Shown here: positions 26,477-34,955 of the stretch, piece after piece
How the letters are laid out: each line of letters starts with the position of its first letter
Position numbering within the stretch: the stretch's first letter is position 1
Source: Chloroflexota bacterium
GTDB lineage: Bacteria > Chloroflexota > UBA11872
NCBI GenBank assembly: GCA_022820025.1
Contig: JAJEGF010000031.1
Span: 1-55,122 of the forward strand
Direction: 5' to 3'
Length of the DNA: 55,122 nt
Notes under the pieces: generated by a model
Seen by the model: the letters and a program-made list of their open reading frames with translations, nothing else
Database searches by the model: none
Told to the model about the DNA's origin: nothing
Position numbers and translations under genes: made by a program

Positions 26477-27781
26477 ATGCCTGCTCCCGACCTTGAAACC
26501 CTGACGTCCCTGGCCAAGCGCCGAGGCTTCGTATTCCCCAGCTCCGAGATCTATGGCGGCTTCGCCAGCACCTGGGACTACGGCCCGCTGGGCGCCGAGC
26601 TGATCCGCAACATCAAGGACGCCTGGTGGCGGCGCGTCGTGCATGTGCGCCCTGAAGTCGTCGGTCTCAACGCCTCCATCCTCATGCACCCGCGCATCTG
26701 GGAGGTCTCCGGACACATTGAGCACTTCGCCGACCCGCTGGTGGAATGCCCGAAGTGCCGCCGCCGCTTCCGCGAGGACGACGTGGCCGACGGCACGTGC
26801 CCCCACGACGGCGGCGAACTCACCGACCCCCGCATGTTCAACACGATGTTCCGTACGTTCGTTGGTCCAGTGGAAGACGACGCCTCCGTCGCCTACCTGC
26901 GCCCCGAAACCGCCCAGTCCACCTACGTCAACTTCAAGAACGTGCGCGACACCGCCCGCGTGCAGATGCCCTTCGGCATCGCCCAGATCGGCAAGGCCTT
27001 CCGCAACGAGATCACCACCGGCAACTTCATCTTCCGCAGCCGCGAGTTCGAGCAGATGGAGTTGCAGTACTTCGTCGAGCCCGGCCAGGACGACGTGGCT
27101 CATGAGGACTGGGTCGATGCCCGCTTCGGCTGGTGGAAAGACCTTGGGCTGGAACCGCGACGCCTGCGCCTGCGCCCCCACAGCCCCGAGGAACTGGCCC
27201 ACTACGCCAAGGCCACCACCGACATCGAGTACCAGTTCCCCTTCGGCTGGGGCGAACTGGAAGGCATCGCCAACCGCACCGACTTCGACCTTCAACGCCA
27301 CGCCGAGGCCAGCGGCACCGACCTGTCGTACTTCGACGACGCGGCCAAGCGGCACGTGACGCCCTACGTCATCGAGCCCGCCGCCGGCGTGGACCGCGCC
27401 GCCCTGGCCTTCCTCGCCGACGCCTACACCGTGCAGGAAGTCGCCGGCAAGCCGCGCACCTTCCTGAACCTGGACCCGCGGCTCGCCCCGTTCAAGGTCG
27501 CCGTCTTCCCTCTGGCCCGCAACCGGCCGCCGCTGGTGGAACTGGCCACCCGCATCGCCGACGACCTGCGCGCCAACTGGCCGGTCTTCTACGACGCCAG
27601 CGGCTCCATCGGCCGCCGCTATGCCCGCCAGGACGAGGCCGGCACTCCCTTCGCTGTGACCGTCGACTTCGACTCCCTCGACGACCAGACTGTCACCGTC
27701 CGCGAACGCGACTCCATGCGGCAGGACCGCGTCGCCGCCGACAACCTGCGCGCCTACTTCGCCGACCAGCTCGCCTGGTAA
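26477..27781 (+). CDS. glyS: Glycyl-tRNA synthetase, single-chain (alpha2) type
   Basis: Class II synthetase charging tRNA-Gly. Begins with KRRGFVFPSSEIYGGFASTW; motif 2 is GKAFRNEITTGNFIFRSREF; RPETAQSTYVNFKNV and the C-terminal anticodon-binding domain (LAPFKVAVFPLARN ... YDASGSIGRRYARQDEAG) are clear. The insertion ECPKCRRRFREDD ... CPHDGG carries cysteines that could bind zinc. 434 aa, at the compact end of the family (about 430-470). ATG with GAGGACAC upstream. Codon third positions are overwhelmingly C from here to about 33.9 kb. Confidence 0.95.
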   Translation: MPAPDLETLTSLAKRRGFVFPSSEIYGGFASTWDYGPLGAELIRNIKDAWWRRVVHVRPEVVGLNASILMHPRIWEVSGHIEHFADPLVECPKCRRRFREDDVADGTCPHDGGELTDPRMFNTMFRTFVGPVEDDASVAYLRPETAQSTYVNFKNVRDTARVQMPFGIAQIGKAFRNEITTGNFIFRSREFEQMELQYFVEPGQDDVAHEDWVDARFGWWKDLGLEPRRLRLRPHSPEELAHYAKATTDIEYQFPFGWGELEGIANRTDFDLQRHAEASGTDLSYFDDAAKRHVTPYVIEPAAGVDRAALAFLADAYTVQEVAGKPRTFLNLDPRLAPFKVAVFPLARNRPPLVELATRIADDLRANWPVFYDASGSIGRRYARQDEAGTPFAVTVDFDSLDDQTVTVRERDSMRQDRVAADNLRAYFADQLAW

Positions 27782-27790
27782 CCCACGCCA

Positions 27791-28468
27791 ATGTCGGCCC
27801 CCGCTCCACCCGCTCCCGCTGGGAGAGGGCCGGGTGAGGGACCTCCGCCCAAGTCGCCGCCCCCCGGCTCCTACTCCACCCTCGAGCGACTGCTCCTGGC
27901 CCCGCTGCGCCGGCTGGGCGGGTACCTGGTGCGACCGGTCATCAAGGCCCTCGCCTTGGCACGCGTCCACCCCAACGCGCTCTCGCTCAGCCAGATTCCG
28001 CTCGGCTTCGTCGTGGCCGCCCTGATCGTCCCGTTCCCCCGCCTGGCCCTCGTCCTCTTCATCGCCACGCTCGTCCTGGACTTCCTCGACGGCGAACTGG
28101 CCCGAGCCCGCGGCCTCGCCTCCAACTTCGGCGCCCTCCTCGACCAGGTCTGCGACCACGTTCGCGAACTCACCGTGGTGGGCGGGCTTGTGGCCGTGGG
28201 CGCGCTTCGCGGCGAAATCGGCCTGGCCTACGCCGCCGCCTACCCCCTCGCCAACGTCCTGCTTTACCTCGCTGACCGCTTCCGCACGCCCTTGCCGGTC
28301 AGCGTCAAGAGCTGGATGGTCTACTACCCCTTCCTGATCGCCTACCTCGGCTGGGGCCTCAACCTCCTCGACTACGCCGCCGCCGTCGCCGCCGCCTTCC
28401 TGACCCTCGCCAGCGCCCAGGCCCTATTGCGTCTACGCACAGCGATATCGCGTTCGAGCGCCGCATAG
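27791..28468 (+). CDS. CDP-alcohol phosphatidyltransferase family protein
   Basis: 225-aa membrane enzyme of phospholipid synthesis. The catalytic signature D-x2-DG-x2-AR-x8-G-x3-D-x3-D is present as LDFLDGELARA followed by GALLDQVCDH. About five hydrophobic segments surround it. Substrate (inositol, glycerol phosphate or other) cannot be told from sequence. Residues about 3-17 (Pro/Ala/Gly-rich) are encoded by a piece of a dispersed-repeat-like sequence. Starts 9 bp after glyS. Convergent with the 58-aa ORF at 28483. Confidence 0.85.
   Translation: MSAPAPPAPAGRGPGEGPPPKSPPPGSYSTLERLLLAPLRRLGGYLVRPVIKALALARVHPNALSLSQIPLGFVVAALIVPFPRLALVLFIATLVLDFLDGELARARGLASNFGALLDQVCDHVRELTVVGGLVAVGALRGEIGLAYAAAYPLANVLLYLADRFRTPLPVSVKSWMVYYPFLIAYLGWGLNLLDYAAAVAAAFLTLASAQALLRLRTAISRSSAA
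27797..27841. repeat. REP-like palindromic repeat fragment inside the CDP-alcohol transferase N-terminus
   Basis: CTCCCGCTGGGAGAGGG followed by CCGGGTGAGGG resembles the GGGAGAGGG / CCCTCTCCC intergenic palindromes dispersed in many GC-rich bacteria, including Chloroflexota. Here it is in frame and encodes part of the proline-rich N-terminus. I see only one copy in this window, so its repetitive nature is inferred from general knowledge. Confidence 0.35.
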
Positions 28469-28482
28469 ACGAGCCCCGACAG

Positions 28483-28659
28483 TTAGCTACGCCCTTCACG
28501 GATTGCGGCCAGGATCTCTTCGGTGGACATCTTGATGCGCTTCATCTTGGCTCGCCGTCGGCGGAATCGGGCGACCGCCGCCCTTCGCGCCTCTCGGTCG
28601 CGTTTGCCAACAGCATCCGAACAAGCCGTCTCTTGAGAATCGCCGTTGTGGTCCTTCAC
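28483..28659 (-). CDS. Small basic protein of unknown function
   Basis: 58-aa reading frame (GTG start, TAA stop), not similar to anything I recognise. The protein is very basic in the middle (ARFRRRRAKMKRIKM) and ends in an amphipathic helix STEEILAAIREGRS. Its GTG overlaps the TGA of the upstream methyltransferase gene as GTGA, the same coupling used by clear gene pairs elsewhere in this window, which is the main argument that it is translated. It could be a nucleic-acid-binding peptide or regulator; no homology-based claim is made. Confidence 0.5.
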   Translation of the reverse strand: MKDHNGDSQETACSDAVGKRDREARRAAVARFRRRRAKMKRIKMSTEEILAAIREGRS

Positions 28660-29735
28660 TTCCCGTGCCTCTCCCTCAGCAGCTCAGCCCCCACACACAA
28701 CGCCCGAAGCTTCAGATACGCCTCATCCAGATCCATCGGATTGATGCTGGACGGCGCAAACCCGCAATCGGGATTCAGCGTGAGCCGCTCGGCGGGAACG
28801 TACCGCATCGCCGCCTCGGCCCGCTCCACGACCGTATCCGGCGTCTCGACGTTGATGTCGGTGTGATCGATCACGCCTAAACCAAGCAACTTGTCTTCGG
28901 GAAACTGCGTCAGCACCTCGATGCCGCCGGCGTCCGGCGTGGCGAATTCCATCGCAAATCGATGAACGTTCATGCGGCCCAGCGCGCCAATCACCAGGTC
29001 GTACGGCCCCCGCGTGCTGTGCTGCCGGTTGGCGTGCGCGTGGCACAGATGCACGGAGATCAGCGGATGATCCACGCCTTCCACCGCCCCGTTCACGCCC
29101 TGCACCGCCATCTCGATCTCGTGATCCACGTCCTCGATCGCCATACGCGCCCGGTACTCCGGATCCACCAGCAGCGCCAGCCACGGATCGTCCAACTGGA
29201 TCGCGTCCACCCCCAACGACGTCAGCCGCTGCAGCTCCCCGTTGATGATCGGAATGCACGCCTCCATGAAGTCCTCGCGCGTCGCGTAGGCCGCGGTCGA
29301 ATGCTCCGGGCTCCACATCCGCCGCGCGATCGTGTACGGCGACGGCACCGCCGTCAGCATTCGACGCGTGGTCGACCGCTGCACGAATCGCGCCTCGTCC
29401 AGCGCGATCGGCCGCTCCTGCCGCAGCGGCTGCGTCACCGCCGGATACGCCGCCCCTCGGCCGCCCGCGATCAGGTCGGGCTCGAACCCCGCCACGGCGT
29501 CGGCAAACACCTTCACGTAGCTCTCGCGCCGCCACTCGCCGTCCGACACGTAGTCCAGCCCCGCCGCTTCCTGCATCCGAATCGCAGACGGCACGGTATC
29601 GTCCAGCACCCGTTCGGCCGCGGAAGGGCTCACCTCACCGCGCTTGCGCCGCTCGATCAACTCCCGCACCCACACCGGCCGCGGCAGGCTGCCAACCACG
29701 AACGTCGGAAACAGCGGCTCGCCCGCCTGGCTCAA
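28656..29735 (-). CDS. Core-MetE-like cobalamin-independent methionine synthase family protein
   Basis: 359 aa, only the C-terminal zinc/homocysteine-binding barrel of MetE (full MetE is about 750 aa). The four zinc ligands are visible: H229 and C231 (SVHLCHAH), E263 (AMEFATP), and C324 (LNPDCGFAP). The N-terminus has FVVGSLPRP and DYVSDGEWRRESY as in this family. Without the folate-binding N-terminal domain the methyl donor is probably not methyltetrahydrofolate-glutamate; core-MetE enzymes use methylcorrinoid or other donors, or act in degradation of methylated thiols. Overlaps the SDR gene by 4 nt. Confidence 0.85.
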   Translation of the reverse strand: MSQAGEPLFPTFVVGSLPRPVWVRELIERRKRGEVSPSAAERVLDDTVPSAIRMQEAAGLDYVSDGEWRRESYVKVFADAVAGFEPDLIAGGRGAAYPAVTQPLRQERPIALDEARFVQRSTTRRMLTAVPSPYTIARRMWSPEHSTAAYATREDFMEACIPIINGELQRLTSLGVDAIQLDDPWLALLVDPEYRARMAIEDVDHEIEMAVQGVNGAVEGVDHPLISVHLCHAHANRQHSTRGPYDLVIGALGRMNVHRFAMEFATPDAGGIEVLTQFPEDKLLGLGVIDHTDINVETPDTVVERAEAAMRYVPAERLTLNPDCGFAPSSINPMDLDEAYLKLRALCVGAELLRERHGK

Positions 29736-30517
29736 TGCAGCACCATCCCGCCGTCCACGCTCAGCGAAATCCCGGTGATGTACGAGGCGTCGTCACTGGC
29801 CAGCATGTAGGCCGCGTTCGCCACGTCGGCTGGAACTTGGTGACGACCAATCGGGATACCGGCCACCCGAACGTCCCACGCCGACTCACTCTCGCGGCCC
29901 TCCAGTTCGGTCAGGTCAGGGTTCAGATCCTCCCGCCAGAGCCGCGTGTCCACGATGCCGGGGCAGAGAGCAACCACGCGCACACCGGACGGCGCAAGCT
30001 CCATGGCGGTGGAACGCGTGATCCCAATCACTGCATGCTTGGTCGCGCAATAGCAGGCCATGTACGGTCGCGCAATTTTTCCGGCAGCCGATGCAATGTT
30101 GATGATGATGCCGGAACCACGCGGCTGCATCCGCCGGGCCGCTTCCTGCACGCCCAGGAAGACTCCGCGCACGTTGATGGCAAACATGTTGTCCCACGCG
30201 TCCATCGACTGTTCGGCGATGGACGAGGCCCCGCCGATCCCCGCGTTGTTCACCACGATGTCCACGGCACCGTACGCCGCTTCTGCCGCGTCGAACATGG
30301 CCACGATGTCCGCCGGATTCCGCACGTCGGCGGCCTGCGCCCGGGCCGACCCACCGCCCGAAACGATGCCTGCCGCGACAGCCTCGGCGGCCTCCACATC
30401 AACGTCGGCCACCAGCACCGCCGCGCGCTCGGCGGCGAATCTCTCCGCAATGGCCTGCCCAATCCCACGCCCCGCCCCAGTGATCACAGCTACCTTGCCG
30501 TCCAGTCCCTTCGCCAC
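29732..30517 (-). CDS. Short-chain dehydrogenase/reductase
   Basis: 261-aa Rossmann oxidoreductase. NAD(P)-binding TGAGRGIG (13-20), NNAGIG (90-95), catalytic S143, Y156 and K160 (YCATK). Aspartates after beta-2 (VADVD) favour NAD over NADP. C-terminus ends in the usual TGISLSVDGGMVLH. GTG start with GAGG upstream. First gene of a leftward three-gene unit with the core-MetE-like protein and the 58-aa ORF; substrate unknown. Confidence 0.9.
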   Translation of the reverse strand: MAKGLDGKVAVITGAGRGIGQAIAERFAAERAAVLVADVDVEAAEAVAAGIVSGGGSARAQAADVRNPADIVAMFDAAEAAYGAVDIVVNNAGIGGASSIAEQSMDAWDNMFAINVRGVFLGVQEAARRMQPRGSGIIINIASAAGKIARPYMACYCATKHAVIGITRSTAMELAPSGVRVVALCPGIVDTRLWREDLNPDLTELEGRESESAWDVRVAGIPIGRHQVPADVANAAYMLASDDASYITGISLSVDGGMVLH

Positions 30518-30593
30518 GTTCTGACCTCACCTGACCAAAGCTGGTTCCGCCCGATGGTGGCACAGGGCGACGCGGCGAATCCCGTTTGAACCG

Positions 30594-30684
30594 CGAGATA
30601 GCGAATCTCGACGCCGGTGCCGGAAGCGCTTGCTAGTTGCCCCGCGGCCCCACAGAACGTACGTTCACGCCGCCGATATCGGCG
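30594..30684. promoter_or_regulatory. Divergent regulatory region with three palindromes
   Basis: The 200-bp gap between the leftward SDR and rightward sugar isomerase holds three perfect inverted repeats: CGAGAT-5-ATCTCG (30594-30610), GAACGTACGTTC (30655-30666), and the 14-bp CGCCGATATCGGCG (30671-30684). The second and third are centred 17 bp apart. They look like binding sites for dimeric regulators controlling both divergent units. No regulator gene is encoded nearby, and I found no convincing -35/-10 pair. Confidence 0.45.
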
Positions 30685-30717
30685 CCTTCCCGCGCCTTCG
30701 CATCGCGAGGTTGTCCC

Positions 30718-31566
30718 GTGGCCGTCTTTCGCTGTTCCTGCCACCAGATCACCTGGGGCGACAATCTCGTCGAGGCCATCGACGACATCGGCAGCTTCGG
30801 CTACGCCGGCACCGAGACCTTCGGCACCGTCGTCACCCAGTTCGCGGGCCGCGCCCACGACTTCCAGGCCATGCTCCAGGCCCGTGGTCTGCGACTCTCG
30901 GCCCTTTACGGTGGCGGCCCGCTGCACGACCCGGGCCAGCAGGCCGACGCCATCGCCAACAACCTCGCCATCATCGACTTCCTGCATGAAATGGGGTCCG
31001 ACCGCCTGGTCCTGGGCCCCGGCAAGCGCACCGGTACGCCGACAGCCCAGGATCTGGCCAGGTTTGCCAGCGGTGTGAGCGAAGTCGCCGCCGCGGCTCG
31101 TGACAAGGGCATCGTGGCCGGCATGCACCCGCACTGGAACACCGTGATCGAACAGCGCGACGAGATCACTCGCTTTTTCGATGCCGTCGACACCGATCTC
31201 GTCAAGCTGGCGCTCGACCCCGCCCACATCGCCAAGGCCGGCGACGACCCGGTGGAGGTCGCCTCTGCCTACCGCGACATCCTCACCTACATGCACATCA
31301 AGGACTACGTGCCGGAACTCGACGTTGAGACGCCTGATGTGGCCAGCGCCCAGGACCACGCCCCCCGCATCGCATTCTTCGGTGAACTGGGCACCGGCGT
31401 GGTGGACCTGCCCGCCTTGCTGGACGTGGCCCGCGAAGCCGGCTACGACGGTTGGCTGACCGTCGAACTCGACCGCTCCCAGACCACCCCCCGCCAGAGC
31501 CTGGAAGCCAACTCCCGCTACCTCACCGAACGCCTGGGATTCGACCTCGGCGGCGAGAACGCCTGA
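30718..31566 (+). CDS. Sugar phosphate isomerase/epimerase (xylose isomerase-like TIM barrel)
   Basis: 282-aa AP-endonuclease-2-fold protein. Visible: CHQITWGDNLVEAIDDIGSFGYAGTE near the start with a metal-ligand Glu, GMHPHWNTVIE, LALDPAHIAKAG with Asp/His ligands, HIKDYV and a C-terminal VELDRS Glu. This arrangement is that of IolE/hydroxypyruvate-isomerase-like enzymes acting on sugars or inositols. The open frame begins at 30637, but GTG 30718 gives a sensible N-terminus. It overlaps the Gfo/Idh gene by one base (TGATG). Confidence 0.85.
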   Translation: MAVFRCSCHQITWGDNLVEAIDDIGSFGYAGTETFGTVVTQFAGRAHDFQAMLQARGLRLSALYGGGPLHDPGQQADAIANNLAIIDFLHEMGSDRLVLGPGKRTGTPTAQDLARFASGVSEVAAAARDKGIVAGMHPHWNTVIEQRDEITRFFDAVDTDLVKLALDPAHIAKAGDDPVEVASAYRDILTYMHIKDYVPELDVETPDVASAQDHAPRIAFFGELGTGVVDLPALLDVAREAGYDGWLTVELDRSQTTPRQSLEANSRYLTERLGFDLGGENA

Positions 31567-32579
31567 TGGCCGCACCCCTGCGCATGGGCCTGATCGGCTG
31601 CGGCCGCATCCAGGAACAGGGCCACGCCCCCGTCCTTCAGCGCATGCCGGACGTCTGGCAGGTCACCGCCGTGGCGGACCCCACACCCGAGCGCCTCAAC
31701 CTCATCAGTGATCGCTTCGGCGTACCGGCGGAGGCCCGTTTCCCGGACTATCGCGACCTGCTGCGTTCCGGCCTCGTGGACGCCGTGGACATCGCCGTGC
31801 CCCATCGTTTCCACGCCCCCGTCTGCATCGGTGCCGCCCGCACCCGCACGCCCTTCCTCAGCGAAAAGCCGCTGGCCACCTCGCTGGCGCAGGCCGACGA
31901 AATCATCGCCGAGGTCGAGAATTGCGATCTTCCCGCCGGGATCATGCACAACTACCTCAACCGCCCCAGCACGGCGGCCGCCCTGGCCGCCATTGAGGCC
32001 GGTCGCATCGGCCACCCCTTCATGTTCCGCATGGAGCACATGGGCAGCGGCTGGTACGTGGGCGCGGCCGCCTACGACCCCACCTGGCGCAGCCGTCGCG
32101 AGGACGCCGGCGGGGGTGCCCTGCTGGACAACGGCTACCACAACCTCTACACGTCCGAGGCCATGTTGCAGTCCCCCATCACCCAGGTATTCGCCCGCGT
32201 TGACACCCACGTGCGGGAGCAGGACGTGGACGACACCGCCGCCCTCATGCTCGGCCACGCCAGCGGCGCCTCCTCGCTCGTGCTGGCGGCCTGGAGCGCC
32301 ACCAGCGCCACCGGCTTGACGGAAGTGCATGGCGATCTCGGCTCCATCCGCCTCGATGGCGGCGAAGCCGTCCTGCATACCAAAGATCGAACCGAAGTGC
32401 TGGAAAACACTGACGCCGACGAACTCGGCTTCACGCCCATCTTCCGCCGCTTCGCCGACGCCGTCCGCGGCGACGCCCCACCGCTCCACACCCTCGCCGA
32501 GGGCCGCCGCAACCTCCAGCTCGTCTTCGCCGGCTACGACTCCGCCATCGACAACCAGGTCATCCATGTCAAGAACTGA
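31566..32579 (+). CDS. Gfo/Idh/MocA family oxidoreductase
   Basis: 337-aa NAD(P)-dependent dehydrogenase. N-terminal GLIGCGRIQEQGHAPVL nucleotide loop, the family's EKPLATS motif with the catalytic Lys, and the C-terminal alpha/beta domain with DNGYHNLYT supplying the active-site His. Typical of inositol, glucose-fructose or rare sugar oxidation. Its start overlaps the isomerase stop, so the isomerase and dehydrogenase probably act in one pathway. Confidence 0.88.
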   Translation: MAAPLRMGLIGCGRIQEQGHAPVLQRMPDVWQVTAVADPTPERLNLISDRFGVPAEARFPDYRDLLRSGLVDAVDIAVPHRFHAPVCIGAARTRTPFLSEKPLATSLAQADEIIAEVENCDLPAGIMHNYLNRPSTAAALAAIEAGRIGHPFMFRMEHMGSGWYVGAAAYDPTWRSRREDAGGGALLDNGYHNLYTSEAMLQSPITQVFARVDTHVREQDVDDTAALMLGHASGASSLVLAAWSATSATGLTEVHGDLGSIRLDGGEAVLHTKDRTEVLENTDADELGFTPIFRRFADAVRGDAPPLHTLAEGRRNLQLVFAGYDSAIDNQVIHVKN

Positions 32580-32645
32580 CCTCGCCTCGCCTGCCTTCGG
32601 GGGCGCCGTAGGGGCCCACTAACCCGAAGGCCGGACTGGCCCTGA

Positions 32646-33932
32646 ATGCCGCCCCGACGCCGCCTCCCCTGGCTCGCCATCCTGGACCTGCCGCGCGATG
32701 TCCTGGCGTCCATGGCCATCACCGTCGCGGTGGCCTTCGGCAACGGTTCCATCGCGTCGGTGCTGGCGCCGATCAGCCGCGACTTCAATTTCGAGGACAC
32801 CGCCGGAACGGCCCTGGCCGCTCTCATCGCCAGCTTTGCCGTCGCCCGCCTGATCATCAACCTGCCCATCGGGGCAATGGTCGACCGCGTCCGACTGCAT
32901 CCCCTCTTCTACGGTGGCGGCGCGCTGGCCATCGTCGGCGTCATCCTCACGGTTTCGGCGCCCTTCTACTGGCTGCTGCTGCTCGGGCGCATCGTCGAGG
33001 GCGCCGGATCCATCACCGCCAGCGCCGCCGCCCAGGCCTACGTCGCGCGCCAGGCCCCCGAGCGCGAACGCGGCCGCATGTTGGGCGCCGTCAGCTCCGC
33101 CACCATGATGGGCGGCTTTCTTTCGCCGGTCGTCGTCGGCGCGGTCGCCACCGTGGCCCATTGGCGCATTGGAATGCTCCTGACCGTCCTGGCCATCCTG
33201 ACCGGGATGTTCATGGTGAAGCGTTATGTAAAGGACGACCCACCGCCCGTCCGCGCCTCTGAATCCACAGCTCTACCTCGTGAGAACCCGCTTCGCTTCG
33301 TCCGCCGCGCCATCTACTCCCCAGGCCGGCTGCTGTTCGTCAACGGCATGGCCATGGCCCTGGCCGTGCCCATCTTCGGCTTCAAGGCCTTCTTCTACCC
33401 CCTCTTCGGCGGCGAAGTCCTCGACCTCCAGCCCTTCCTGATCGGTATTGCCATCTCCCTCTCCACCCTCATGCGTTTCCCCGTCGCCATCGTCGCCGGC
33501 GCCATGTCCGACCGATACGGCCGCCTCTGGGTCTACGTCCCCAGCGCCCTGGCCATGGGCCTGGTCAGCGTCCTCGTCAGTCAGGCCGGCAACGCCGCCA
33601 CCTACGTGCTGTTCGGTCTTGCCTTCGGCCTCGGCGGCGGCGCGATTCCCACCATCACCTCAACCGTCGTGGATCGCGCCCCGCGCGAGCGTCTCGGCGC
33701 CGCCCTCGGAACCCACGCCTTCCTGCGCGATATTGGCGTGGCCCTCACTCCCCTGGGTCTTGGCGTCGCCGTCGACGTCCTTGACTTCACTTCCACCGCC
33801 TTCCTCATGCTCGCCTTCGCCGCCCTCTCCGCCCTCCTCGCCATCGCCGCCGGCGAATCCGCCCCTACCCGCATGAAACGAGCCCGAATCAAGCCAGTTC
33901 CCGGGGAATCGAGCAGGAGCCCGCCGGACTGA
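32646..33932 (+). CDS. Major facilitator superfamily transporter
   Basis: 428-aa polytopic membrane protein with about 12 hydrophobic segments. The loop 2-3 motif appears as IGAMVDRVRLHP and its C-half repeat as AGAMSDRYGRLWVY. A central hydrophilic loop (about 195-220) separates the halves. It lies 66 bp downstream of the Gfo/Idh gene and probably imports the pathway substrate or exports a product. Codon third positions are almost all C. Confidence 0.88.
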   Translation: MPPRRRLPWLAILDLPRDVLASMAITVAVAFGNGSIASVLAPISRDFNFEDTAGTALAALIASFAVARLIINLPIGAMVDRVRLHPLFYGGGALAIVGVILTVSAPFYWLLLLGRIVEGAGSITASAAAQAYVARQAPERERGRMLGAVSSATMMGGFLSPVVVGAVATVAHWRIGMLLTVLAILTGMFMVKRYVKDDPPPVRASESTALPRENPLRFVRRAIYSPGRLLFVNGMAMALAVPIFGFKAFFYPLFGGEVLDLQPFLIGIAISLSTLMRFPVAIVAGAMSDRYGRLWVYVPSALAMGLVSVLVSQAGNAATYVLFGLAFGLGGGAIPTITSTVVDRAPRERLGAALGTHAFLRDIGVALTPLGLGVAVDVLDFTSTAFLMLAFAALSALLAIAAGESAPTRMKRARIKPVPGESSRSPPD

Positions 33933-33973
33933 TCAGTCATCACTACCATGAGACTTGTGAGTGTCCCATCGAC

Positions 33974-33991
33974 GATGTCCCCACCGACATC
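33974..33991. terminator. Small hairpin between convergent MFS and SDR genes
   Basis: GATGTC (33974-33979) and GACATC (33986-33991) form a 6-bp stem with a 6-nt loop, 42 bp past the MFS stop and 69 bp past the SDR stop. No T-run follows on either strand, so at best a weak bidirectional terminator. The rest of the 127-bp gap shows nothing; I looked for DnaA boxes (TTATCCACA-like) and saw none. Confidence 0.25.
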
Positions 33992-34059
33992 AGGGTGCGA
34001 TTCAATGGCCGGCAAGCATGGGGACTCACCCGCAACATCCGACCGTCACGGCCCCGGAA

Positions 34060-34908
34060 TCAATACGGAAGCTGAGTTTCCGGGTGATCTTGCATGTATT
34101 TGGCCTGGGCGACGCCGAAGTTTTCCTGGATCTGGAGGGAGTGGCCGCCGTCGACAACCAGGGTGTGGCCGGTGATGAAGGAGGCGTCCTGGGAACAAAG
34201 AAAGGCGACGGCGGCGGCGATGTCTTCGGGGCGGCCGCAGCGGCCGACGGGGTACTGGGCGGTGAAAAATTCGAAGCCACTGGGGTTGTCGTCCCAGATG
34301 CCGGCCTGGATGTTCTCGGTGACGATGTGGCCGGGGGCGATGGCATTGACGCGTATTCCGTCGCGGCCATATTCGACGGCCATCTGGCGGGTGGCGGCGA
34401 TGAGCGCGGCCTTGCCAGTCTCGTAGACGAGGGCGCCGGGAGCCACAAGCAGGCCGTGGATGCTGGAGATGTTGACGATGCTGCCGCCGCCGGCCCGGCG
34501 CAGGTGGGGCACGCCGAATTTGGCCGAAAGGTAGCTGGCCTTGACGAGGACGGCCATGGCGCGGTCGTAATCGTCGGGCGGAACGTCTTCGGCGCCACCG
34601 GTCACAGCTTCCATGGCGGGGTAGGCGTTGTTGACGATGATGTCGAGGCGACCCCAGCGATCGACGGCGGCCTGGATCATGGCCCGGACCTGGTCGATTT
34701 CACCGACGTGGGTGGCGTGCGCGGCGGCGACGCCGCCGTTGGCCCGGATGCGGGCGGCGCGTTCTTTGGCGCCGTCAGCGTTGATGTCGGCGATGAGGAC
34801 GGATGCGCCTTCGGCGGCAAGGCGTTCCGCGATGGCGCCGCCGATGCCGGTGGCGCCGCCGGTGACGACGGCACCGTGGTCCTGAAATCGACCGGTTGCT
34901 GCTTTCAT
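34060..34908 (-). CDS. Short-chain dehydrogenase/reductase
   Basis: 282-aa SDR: TGGATGIG (16-23), IADIN after beta-2, NNAYP in place of the usual NNAG (93-97), catalytic S148 or S149, Y162 and K166 (YETGK), and C-terminal TGHTLVVDGGHS. Start ATG 34908 has AAGGA upstream; the open frame extends 34 codons further but overlaps nothing conserved. It lies 47 bp after the Imm-Mrr gene on the same strand. Confidence 0.9.
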   Translation of the reverse strand: MKAATGRFQDHGAVVTGGATGIGGAIAERLAAEGASVLIADINADGAKERAARIRANGGVAAAHATHVGEIDQVRAMIQAAVDRWGRLDIIVNNAYPAMEAVTGGAEDVPPDDYDRAMAVLVKASYLSAKFGVPHLRRAGGGSIVNISSIHGLLVAPGALVYETGKAALIAATRQMAVEYGRDGIRVNAIAPGHIVTENIQAGIWDDNPSGFEFFTAQYPVGRCGRPEDIAAAVAFLCSQDASFITGHTLVVDGGHSLQIQENFGVAQAKYMQDHPETQLPY

Positions 34909-34955
34909 GGTTGGCTGTCCTTCACTAGGAGCCAGGCATTTGCGGGGGCGATGCG

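Noticed and set aside
26429..28159. A 576-residue minus-strand open frame opposite glyS
   Set aside because: Antisense shadow of glyS and the CDP-alcohol transferase; Gly/Val/Glu-rich with no motif.
33933..34059. Replication origin (oriC) in the convergent gap at the composition switch
   Set aside because: No DnaA-box cluster, no AT-rich unwinding region, and no dnaA/dnaN/gyr genes nearby. Only the strand-skew change is reported.
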